Source: Cystobasidiopsis lactophilus
Taxonomy: Eukaryota > Basidiomycota > Agaricostilbomycetes > Agaricostilbales > Chionosphaeraceae
Length of the DNA: 64,000 nucleotides
Direction: 5' to 3'
Assembly: GCA_001599975.1 (NCBI GenBank)
Contig: BCIO01000002.1
Coordinates: 3,793,883-3,857,882, forward strand
Shown: positions 55,195 through 64,000 of the stretch, one piece after another
Numbering within the stretch: position 1 is the first letter of the stretch
Layout of the letters: the number at the start of each line of letters is the position of its first letter
Made by a program: the position numbers and the translations under genes
Notes under the pieces: model-generated
Database searches by the model: none
What the model was told of the DNA's origin: nothing
The model's input: the letters and a program-made list of their open reading frames with translations, nothing else

Positions 55195-57672
55195 ATGTCT
55201 CAAGCTCAGAAGCGAGGTATACATCCTTTGGGAGGAAAAGCGGATTGATTCTGAGAAAGAATGGGCCCGCAGTCTCGCAAGTTCAGCAGCACCTTGCGCC
55301 TGGCAAGGCTGTAGATGCCGCCCAATTCCGCCCTTTGCTGCCCAAAGGACTTTCAAAAGACAACACGCCCCTCAATGTGATCTCCTTCTTGCTCAAGGGC
55401 GCCTCAATCCGCCCTGATCATCCTGCGCTCGTTCAACGCGAGCGGGGCCGAGAGTGGACTTACAAAGAATGGTCGGCTTTGCTCTCTGCGCCTTACGGCG
55501 GTCTATAGGAGAGCTCAGACCTGATCACTGTGACTCGACAGGGCTATTCGGGTCTCTAACTTGGTCTATGCTCTGCGGGCCAGCGGCATTGGGCCGGGCG
55601 ATAAAGTGCTCGTCGTGGCTCCCAACACGCCTCTCATAGCCGACGCTCTGCAGGCTGTGCCCGCTATGCAAGCCATCGTGGTGCCGATCAAGTGAGTCTT
55701 GCCATTCACGGCGCTCGCGGTCGCCAAGCCTGACCCCATGGTTCTGCAGCACTCGCCTCACGCCTTCCGAAGCCATGTACCACGTCGAGCACTCTGGTGC
55801 TAAGATCATCCTGGTCGACTACCAATTTGAAAATTTGGTGCAGGATGCTAAGATCAAGACGGTGGTGTGCAAAGATACCGGCGCGGCTGACGACGACTAC
55901 GAAGCCTTCCTCCGCATGGGCGCAGAGGAGGATCGCAAGGCTGGCAACCTTGGCTGGCAAGGGATCGAAGTGGGCACCGACGAGTATGCCACTTTGTCCA
56001 TCAACTACACGTCCGGGACGACCTCTCGGCCCAAGGGCGTGGAGATCCATCACCGTGGCAGCTACCTGGCTGCTCTGGCCAACGTTATTGAACTAGGCAT
56101 GAACCACGACACACACAACCTCTGGCTTCTGCCCATGTTGGCGACTTTTGCTATCAGCATTAGCTCACAAGCTGACAGCGGCCTCGCGCAGGTTCCACGC
56201 CAATGGCTGGTTCATTCCATTCGCATGCACAGCAGCCATGGCCACTCAGTTCTGTCTACGACAAGTCGGAAATTACGAGTGGGTGATTTCCAGGACAAGA
56301 GCTATAGCAGCTGGCTTACAAATATTTCGCCGCCCAGTGATGTCTGGCACGCGTTCCTCAACGATGGAATCACCCATTATCAAGGAGCGCCGACTGTGCA
56401 CCTTTCGATCATCAGCCACCCTCACGCCAAAAAATTGACTAAGCCCGTCACGGTGTCTGTGGCCGGGAGCGCTCCAACGCCCACCTTGATTCGAGGACTG
56501 GAAGAGCTCAACTTTAACGTTGTGCATGTTTATGGATTGACTGGTATGCTTGTCGCTTTGACCGGACCCTGTGGGCGCGCGCTCATTGAGTTGATAAAGA
56601 AACCTACGGCCCTACTACCCGAACCTACTTCCTGGATTCGAACGACCCGGATTACTTCCTCAAGAAAGCGCGTCAGAGTGCCGCGTTCCTGACTTCGGAC
56701 GACATCCGCGTGATCAAGCCGGTCACTGACGAAGAGGCTCAGCGGATGAAGCCGGAAGATGTGCAAGAGGTCGCATTCGACGGCAAGGAAGTTGGAGAGG
56801 TCGGTTCTCTCTCCTTCGCACTCCGCGTGGACTGTCTCACTTTGCTGTGTGAAGATTGTTATGCGCGGCAACATCGTAATGAAGGTAAGCTCCGACCGAT
56901 TCCTGTAGCTCGCAAGTCTAACGATGATGACCGCAGGGCTACTACAAAGATCCTGAAGCTACGGCGTGCGTTCTTGACGTAACCTGTGTTACTCCAGTTC
57001 TGAACAGTCGGACACAGGAAAGCGTTCGTTGGCGGTTTCTTTCGATCGGGCGATCTGGCCGTTCGCTTCCCCGACGGGTCATTCGCAATCCAGGACCGAC
57101 AGAAGGATCTCATCATCAGGTTCGTTTGCTCGCAATCCTTGGCTGATGAGGGCATTTACTGACTCCTCGCGAACAAAAGTGGTGGCGAGAATGTTTCGAG
57201 CCTTGCGGTCGAAAACACCATCAGCATGCACCCAGGTGACCAATATTGACCTGAATCTCTCCTGTTGTACATCGTACTGAATGGCAACGCCTGATTCAGA
57301 GGTGCACGAAGTTGCGGTCGTTGCCGAGATGCATCCCAAATGGGGCGAGAGGCCACAGTGCGTCTCTCTTCATTCTCTACGGCTTCTTTTCCACTCATAT
57401 TGACCTTCTTTTGCAGCGCTTTTGTTGTGTTGAAGCCCGAAAGCAAATGGCAGCAGAAGCCAAAGGACTTCCACGAAGAGCTCAAATCGTTCTTGAAGCC
57501 CAAGCTAGCCGGTTTCGCCATTCCAGAGCATACCACCGTCGTCAAAGAGCTAGAGAAGACATCAACAGGAAAAGGTACGCCTGTGCGCTCCCTGCTGCGA
57601 AACTGCGTCTCACATGAACGAGCAGTGTCGAAGAAGACTTTGCGGGACCAACTGAAGGCGCAGCAGAAGTGA
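55195..57672 (+). CDS. Acyl-CoA synthetase / AMP-dependent acid-CoA ligase
   Basis: Fourteen exons give 576 aa: 55195-55216, 55273-55471, 55542-55691, 55750-56136, 56192-56278, 56338-56543, 56600-56799, 56855-56884, 56937-56965, 57018-57119, 57180-57235, 57300-57357, 57417-57574, 57626-57672. It activates a carboxylic acid with ATP to an acyl-AMP and then an acyl-CoA. Signatures are YTSGTTSRPKGV (phosphate loop, near residue 210), VYGLTETYGPTTRTY, SGDLAVRFPDG, QDRQKDLIISGGENV and the C-terminal catalytic lysine in TSTGKVSKK. It resembles short/medium-chain and plant acyl-activating enzymes; chain length cannot be read from sequence. There is no PTS1 at the end (QLKAQQK). It ends 46 bp from the convergent monocarboxylate transporter. 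Confidence 0.93.
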
Positions 57673-57718
57673 AGGGATGGGATATGAGGTCTCCACCGTG
57701 TTACACTATAGATTGCAC

Positions 57719-59560
57719 TCATACTTTGGCGCTGAGCCCCCCAACAACAAATCGATTCACAAAGAACAGTACTGCGCCTGAGGTTGGCTGAGCGGAGTTG
57801 CCAGGTCATCACACGAAAGAGGGACTTACTGGCGGCGAGAGTGGCACCAGTATAGTAGGTCAGGTCTCTAAAGGGGTTGTCGCCACCCCTGTAGTATGCG
57901 TTCGCCAGCAACTGTCAGGTGGCGTGTCAGTTGGGCCCTTCAGCTTCGGCAACAATTGAACTTACACGCCCACTGATGGGACCACATCCCAACGCTCCAA
58001 ACGACATGATAAGGGTACAAAGGCCCTGGCGTGGCATAAGAAAATGGTCAAATGGACTTGAGATAAGGCAACACACCACGTAGGCGCCACCGCTCCGTGG
58101 GTCTTTGACTCTTCGAAGTACCATTGGAGTCAGAGTAGACAACAAACCACCGCTGCTGAAGTATGAGCGGATGCAGGAGCAAGAATGGAGCGGAGCTAAC
58201 GCACGAGGCAAAGCCGTATAGGCAGGCAAAGGTAATGATCGTGGCGTTCGACGTGCACAAGGGCCATGTAAAGGCAAGGGCCGACGAAGACGCAGCCGAG
58301 AATATGGCGATGTTGGACAAGCCGAGGTGGTCTGCGAGCAAGCCACTCGTCCACCTGCCGAAGAAGGACGACCCGTTCAAGATGCTCGCCATGTAGAAAG
58401 CCATCCGTATGGAAGAGCGCCTGAATAAAGCGTAATCCCTGTCGACAGCGCCCTTTTATCAATTTTGTTCTACCGCTCAAGTGCGCGACTCACGAAATGA
58501 AGAAGAACGGAGAGTAGAGCCCAGCATTGGACAGAAGAGCGGCAGGAATGACGGTGAGGTAACCGAGGTCAGTGAAGATTTCCTTCAATGGCGGCTTGGC
58601 CGCTATGTGCTTGAACCTCGAATTGATGAGAGCAACGCCACAGCCCAATGTGGCAGCGAGAGCGAATCCGACGGTTCGAAGTGCCCATTCAAACGAGACA
58701 CCGTCTAGAGCCACAGTTCAAGTCAGTGTAGCTTCCTTCTTGTGCAAAGAAGAGCTGCCCACCCTTGTTTAACAGTTCGTTGAGTGCGATCGGCCACACT
58801 ACACCGCCAACACTGGAGCCCGACAATGCCAACGCTGCTGCCAGCGCGCGCTTCTCTCTAAAGTAGTAGCTTGGCGCCGTCAGGGCTGGGACCAGAATGA
58901 GGCCCATGCCGATAGCTGAACAGATTCCCGATAGCAAGAACTGCCAGTAAATCTTGCACACGCTGGTGGTGAAGACCCCTACTAGCAGCAAGATGGAACC
59001 AGCGGCGACCGGAACTTTGGCACCAAAGCGGTCGAGGAGGAGTCCGGCGGGCAGGCCGAACAGATAACAGCCACAGAGCTGGATGGATCCGATCCACGCA
59101 ATGGCCGAAGCGGTGGACGTCTCCAGTTGATGCTGAGCGTACCACGCTTGTAGGACTGAGAAAGAGTTGACCCAACCAAACCTGAAGCGCATTTGGGCAC
59201 TTGTAAGCAGGCGTGAGAGCAGAGCGAGAGGAAGAGGACACACGATGCAGTCATGAGCAAGAAGCCTCCGAGCACACAGCTCCAAGCTGCCAGCCCACCA
59301 TCTGGGAACTGAATGGACGGAGGGGGCATATCGGCCGGCTTTGGCGGGAACAAGGCAGTGGGCGAGGCCATCTGCTTCTCGAGGTCCATACTCTCTCCAT
59401 GCTTCTCTCCGTCGACACCGTCTCCTGGTTTCTCTCCTTCCCCATTGGACATGTGCGAGGCGACGGTGTTCAATCCAAAATCCTGGGGAGATAGTGGCGA
59501 GGGAGCAGGTTCGGCTCCTGGGACCAGCAGCAGAGATGGTGGTCTTGATCCAGACTTCAT
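57719..59560 (-). CDS. Monocarboxylate-transporter-like MFS permease
   Basis: Eight exons (59244-59560, 58763-59181, 58494-58704, 58205-58438, 58077-58155, 57966-58025, 57830-57911, 57719-57771) give 484 aa. The MCT signature DGGLAAWSCVLGGFLLM opens helix 1, then FGWVNSFSVLQAWYAQHQLE, IAWIGSIQLCGCYLFGLPAG and LLLDRFGAK. Helices 7-12 include MAFYMASILNGSSFFGRWTS and MSFGALGCGPISGR. Fungal MCH/MCT members import monocarboxylates, riboflavin or related acids; the substrate is unknown. The cytosolic N-terminus of about 85 residues is acidic. The gene is tail-to-tail with the acyl-CoA synthetase and divergent from the Zn2Cys6 factor. Confidence 0.9.
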
Positions 59561-60686
59561 GGTCGTTGTCAAGGAGGGAAAGCAGCCACCTTGGTCTAGC
59601 AATCAGGGTAGCATGCTCTTAATCGAGGGGCACACAAAGAGTCGATGATCAGCATTTCGGTTTTCCGCCCAGTTCTGGGGCCATCCCTTTTGGTGCGCTT
59701 CGACCACAACAAGCGCAATCATTATTTGACATCAGCATCGGCAGAGAGTAGCAGTTTGCGGAGGTCAAGGGCAGTTCATCAAGCTGGTGGCGAGCGAACA
59801 ACCTGAGCCACCGCGACCAAATTGGCTGGACGCGCGCGCACATCATCCTTGTGCTACTCTTCCAACTCTGCTGCTGCTTCGATGTATGCCCATTGCCCTG
59901 CATGTACTATTTCTGGATGCGGTCCTGCTGCCCCAGTGCGTGCTTCAGCTGCCCGAGGCCAGCCACTGCCCCTATGGAGCCTCCACAACACACTGCTGGG
60001 GCGAAGGTGGGCTCCACCCGCATCAAGTTTCTGGAGATCCAAATGTTTATGCCCTCTTGTGCTTGGCGAACACCAAAAAGTGAGCTAGCATGGAACGATA
60101 GCGGGCTGGCGATCTCCCTGTCTGGTCTCATCATCTCGACCCAACATCTCGAGACACAAATGCGGGAGCATCGCCGCCTGCCTCCGCATTATTGTGACGG
60201 CTGCTCTTCAGTAAAGCTGCGAGTGCGGACTGCGTCTTGTGCCTGGCAAACTCGAGTCGCGAGCTGGCCGAAAAGCCTGTGTCGAGCTGCAGCTCAAACG
60301 CCAATGCTTCAAGGGACCAACTCAAAACGGGTATTCTAACAAGGAGCTTGGCATCAATGCATCATAAATGGCAAGGCAGACGTCGGAACGATAGGGCGGA
60401 TGCACCCGAAACGCCCTTAAAGACTGCACATGGTCGCTGATTTTCTGGTGATCGCGGGAGAGACAGGTGGGCGCCGGCACCCTTCACGCTCGGAAGAGAT
60501 CACGGTGGGCGCGCCTTGGCCTCGGCTATCATCATGTAAGAGGGGGCATAAGTCGACATCATTTTAGGTTTTTTTGGAGGAGAGAAAGCGACCCGTCCGT
60601 ACCTGCAACGACGAAACGCAGGATGCCTGCAGATCGTTTCTTAATTTCTGGCCCGTTATAGTTGAGAACACTCTTGGCATGGAACC
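59561..60686. promoter_or_regulatory. Divergent promoter, MCT permease and Zn2Cys6 factor
   Basis: This 1.13-kb gap lies between two divergent genes. Only short unrecognised ORFs occur. It probably holds both promoters and a long 5' leader for the transcription factor. Confidence 0.5.
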
Positions 60687-63458
60687 ATGGAGCAGCAACA
60701 ACGCCACCAGCACCATCATGAGTGGGCGAATCCAATGTACGCCATTGGCAGCTTTGCGCTCCCGAACCGCCATCAAGCAGCGCCCATTGCGACGACGAGC
60801 CATGCGCCTGCACCCAGCATGAGCGAGTCGCAGCACCAGCCCGTTTCAGCGCCTTCGCCGCCGTCTGGTGCGCCGCTCAAAGGGCGCAAGGGCAGGTGCG
60901 ACTCGTTTCGGGTCAAGTTTTTGGAAAACAACAGCGCTAATTGCCGAGCTTTTGCTGCTAGATCTCGCAAGGACAGGTGGGCTCCAGCTGCTTGATTGAC
61001 AATCAGGGACAGCTGATGCTCAAGAACCCGGTTGCAGGCCATGCGATGCTTGCAGGAAGCGCAAGGTCCGATGCTTTTTGGAGGTCCGTCGCGGATTGCC
61101 AGTTTGGGCTCCCTTCCCCTATTGACTGATGGCGTCCTACAGCCTGGGCAGTCTGCCTGTGCTCTGTGCCGGGCTGAGAACATGGCCTGCACGTTTGACC
61201 AGCCGGCCATCAAGCGCAAGAAGGCCACCAAGTCGCCGGGCGACGCCGACGAATCTGGCCTGCTCGAAGCCCTGGACCCGCCTGTCAAGAAGGAGACAGA
61301 GTACAACATTGACCCCAACCTCCTCCAGAGCAGTACGGCTGGCTCGGCGCACCCAGAGAGCTCGCTGCGCATGTCGACCAACCCTAATGCGCCCAGCCTG
61401 ATTCGCTACAATGGCAGCGTGGCCTTCGTTGGGGATGGCGGGGACAAGTTCTTGGGAGGTCTAGGAGACGAGCTGCCGGATTTCCCTGGCTTCAAGCACG
61501 CACCCCGCGACGCCTCATCCCAGCGGGACGTCGCCACCAAGGGCTCCCTCTCCCCCGCTTACGCCACTTTGTCCGACCTTTTCAATCTCGTCGGCCAGCA
61601 CGGGCGGCCTCTTTTGGACACCTACTGGCAGCGTATTCACCCCATCTGGCCAATTGTCAATATTCGGCGGGCGATGGACACCCTCTCCACCCTGCTGGCC
61701 GAGTCCCAATTGGAGCACGACACGGCTGTTGCGCCCATGTACGCCTGTATTTTGGTCTGCGCTGCTCACTGGCTCGAAAAGGAGCCCAACTTGTCCACGC
61801 CTCTGCCGGACTTGACGGTGGTGCGCGACTATGTTCGCCGAGTGTGAGCGGAATTTTGGTCCTGCTTGTCGCCCATTGTCTCCCACTCAATCAATCTATT
61901 CAATGCAACAGGACTGCCATGGATATCCGCCTGCCGAGACTCGTCCTCATACAAAACATCCTCCTCCAGTACACCTTGCTCTGCTTCGAGTCGCCGGCCT
62001 CTAGCTCCGAAACCTGGTCCGCTCTGGCCTGTGCCGTGGCCTCTGCACAGAACCTGGGCCTGCACGTCGACCCCGGCACTTGGCGGCTCGAACCGTGGGA
62101 GACGGGCATCCGCCGCTGTTTGTGGTGGTCGCTCTTCGTCGCCGAGAAGGCCATGGCACACGCCCTAGGTCGAATCAGCTTGATCCACGACGATGACTTC
62201 ACCGTCCAGCCCCTTCAACAGTCCGACTTTGCCGAGCCGACACACGCTATGCTCCTTATCCAATGGACGCAGCTCACCCAAATCCTCTCCAAAGTGATGA
62301 CTACCCTCTACTCGCCTCGCACCGTCAAGCAATTATGCCAGAGCCCGGAAGAGTCGAAGGCGCTAGTGGCGCCGTTGATGCAGCAGCTCGAACGCTGGAA
62401 GGCTGCTCTGCCGCCCTACCTGCTCATGAGCCATTCTGTGCCGGACCAGTACAACTCGAACGGACCCATCCACCTCTCGTACTACGTCACCAAAATATCC
62501 TTGCATCGGGCGCTGATGCGATCGAAGGCCGACGGCCGGCAAGCTGCGGTCGAGACCGCTCGCGCGGTGGGCCAATGGGCCGAGGGTGTGTTTCCCACAT
62601 TTACCTTTGCCACGTCGCCCTGCTTACGAGCACTTTCTTATCCAGGCCTCACGACCAACCACATGCTTGGCGTGTGGCCAGTGCATTCCACCTACGATCT
62701 CAGCATCGTGTCCAGCTTCATGCTCGCCATCCTGTTCACCTCCAGGACTGAGGACGAGTTCCAAGGCATCTACCGCATACTGTACACCTATCGCTGGACC
62801 CTGCACCGGCTTTCCAAAACTTACGATTCCCTCGTTTCGCTGGCCCTCCGGCGTTTGGACTCGTTCACCACCAACGGGATCGAAGGTCTGATTGCTCTTG
62901 TACGTCTCACTCTGCCCATATGTCCATCTGCTCGAGCTGATTCGAATGTGCGCACAGTGGAGGAGAAGGACTGAACTGGCCGTCTACCAGTACCAACCGC
63001 CGCAATCGAGCCCGCGAGTTGCAGTGTGCGGCCCTGCCCAAAGCCCATCCCTGTCTTCCTCGATGTCAGGATTGGACGCCAGCTATCAGCGCCGGCCAAA
63101 TCCGGCTCCTCTAGCCCCTGATCTCTTTCCCTTTGGGCCTTCGGTTCCAACACCTCCCCCACCAACATCTCACATGGGGCCACCGACCAGCTATCCGTCG
63201 CCTCAAATGCGCAGCAGCAGTGGTCCAATTCCCCAGCGTGGGCCTTCACCCACCAACGTGCAAGGCTCGCCGTATCGGGTGATGGACCGAACACTGCCGA
63301 CGCCGGACACCTTCTTCTGGCAGGATACAGTCGCTTCCAACGGTCAGCCATACGGCCTTTGGCATCCTGCTAGCCAAGACCAGCGGTCGCCTTTTCAAAT
63401 TGGCCTCTCCAATCCCCAAGACCCTCCACCTCATTCTTCTTCTCCCCATCTTCAGTGA
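60687..63458 (+). CDS. Zn2Cys6 fungal transcription factor
   Basis: Five exons (60687-60895, 61038-61083, 61143-61843, 61912-62899, 62958-63458) give 814 aa. The binuclear zinc cluster is assembled over exons 2 and 3: PCDACRKRKVRC, then CALC and MACTF (residues about 71-102, C6 spacing C-x2-C-x6-C-x8-C-x2-C-x6-C). The regulatory middle homology region (Fungal_trans) follows: LLDTYWQRIHPIWPIVNIR, then ESPASSSETWSALACAVASA, QNLGLHVDPGTW and TGIRRCLWWSLFVAEK. The C-terminal 170 residues are Pro/Ser-rich and probably activating. The first intron is 142 nt, unusually long for this window. A second in-frame ATG at 60819 is an alternative start. Its neighbours suggest control of carboxylate-use genes. 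Confidence 0.9.
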
Positions 63459-64000
63459 AGCTCGCTACCGCATTGTTCACTTTTCACGTTCGTCTCTTTT
63501 ATGATGCTGGAACAAAGTTGGCTGTGCTGACGCCGTACGCTTCACCTGCAGCACGCATCAACCCATTCACTCAACCTAATTCGACAATCATTTGACTTGA
63601 GAAGCCATTTGTACATATAATTTCGCATGCTTGTTGAGAGGAGATATACCTCGAACTTGGAGATATCAGAGAAATTTCCCACGACTCGTGTGCTCGATAG
63701 TTTACCGTCTCGAGCTTCCGCTGGAAGACCATTGACTCCTCCCACCAACAACCGCTCTGCAGCGATGAGCCTGAGCCAGTCCGACTCTGACCATGCAGCC
63801 TTCGTCGAGAACAGCGAAAACGAGAAATAAGCCTTGGATTCAAAGCGTCCATGCCATGACCTTGCTCGAGGATTTGCGGCTGTCCCATGAGAGCGCCGAC
63901 AAGAGCGACCCGACGGGCCTGCGAAAACCCGAAGATGCTGACAGCAAGCCACCCGAGCATCAGCGTTGGCGCCAAGCAGCCGAGAAAGCTCTGGCTACGT
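63459..64000. other. 3' flank of the transcription factor; possible end of a further gene
   Basis: No gene can be supported. A minus-strand frame from 63975 contains a hydrophobic stretch (MLGWLAVSIFGF) and could be the 3' part of a gene beyond the window, but it has no clear family. Confidence 0.3.

Noticed and set aside
1-64000. Transposons, LTR or other virus-derived elements, CRISPR arrays, rRNA and tRNA genes
   Set aside because: No reverse transcriptase, integrase, transposase, capsid-like motif, long terminal repeat, regularly spaced short repeat or cloverleaf-like sequence was found by reading; a search with dedicated tools could still find degraded pieces or tRNAs.

Overview
The window is a compact nuclear segment from a fungus, most likely a basidiomycete. 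I recover 24 protein-coding genes with reasonable support, plus one weak candidate. They carry about 130 spliceosomal introns, nearly all 43-75 nt long, typically with GTRNGT or GTGCGT-type donors and CTAAC-like branch sites a few bases before the acceptor. Genes lie on both strands with short spacers. Gene content is typically fungal: a Zn2Cys6 regulator, a KDEL receptor, Vps55, Vta1, a CFEM-like GPI protein and an FHA tail-anchored STRIPAK-type protein. A DNA polymerase iota and genes with up to 17 exons argue against an ascomycete yeast; I cannot name the species. No transposon, retroelement, tRNA, rRNA or CRISPR array was recognised. The splice models below were built by hand: every exon chain keeps frame and totals a multiple of three.

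Layout. 1-9 kb: a RING protein cut by the window edge (-), a small NTF2-fold protein (-), POLI (+) and a DUF7923-like/CCCH/LOTUS-like protein (+). 9-17 kb: a large MIT-domain protein (-), SLX4 (-) and an alanine-rich secreted protein (-). 17.5-25 kb: one giant gene (+, 2,367 aa) with a disordered N-terminal half, a central unknown domain, a cysteine/histidine array of six composite repeats and an RS-like tail. 25-29 kb: a PD-(D/E)XK-like protein (-), an unknown 226-aa protein (-) and a ~0.65 kb tandem DNA duplication. 29-36 kb: an FHA tail-anchored protein (+), an intracellular bacterial-type alpha-amylase (+) and a GPI-anchored secreted protein (-). 36-42 kb: two tandem F-box-like paralogues of identical length and an MBL-fold hydrolase (+). 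42-52 kb: ERD2 (-) head-to-head with VPS55 (+), an enoyl-CoA hydratase/HAD fusion (-) head-to-head with an MFS drug:H+ antiporter (+), then VTA1 (+). 53-64 kb: an equilibrative nucleoside transporter (+), an acyl-CoA synthetase (+) ending 46 bp from a monocarboxylate transporter (-), and a Zn2Cys6 transcription factor (+).

How genes may work together. DNA repair and tolerance is represented by POLI and SLX4, which are not neighbours. Endosomal and secretory traffic is represented by the MIT protein, ERD2, VPS55 and VTA1. The stretch from 44 to 63 kb groups an acyl-CoA ligase, a monocarboxylate carrier, an enoyl-CoA hydratase fusion, two further transporters and a Zn2Cys6 factor, which may be a small carboxylate-use cluster.

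The most novel item is the giant zinc-module protein. Next come the hydratase-HAD fusion, the putatively myristoylated LOTUS-like protein, three GC-AG introns supported by protein alignment, and an 8-nt microexon.
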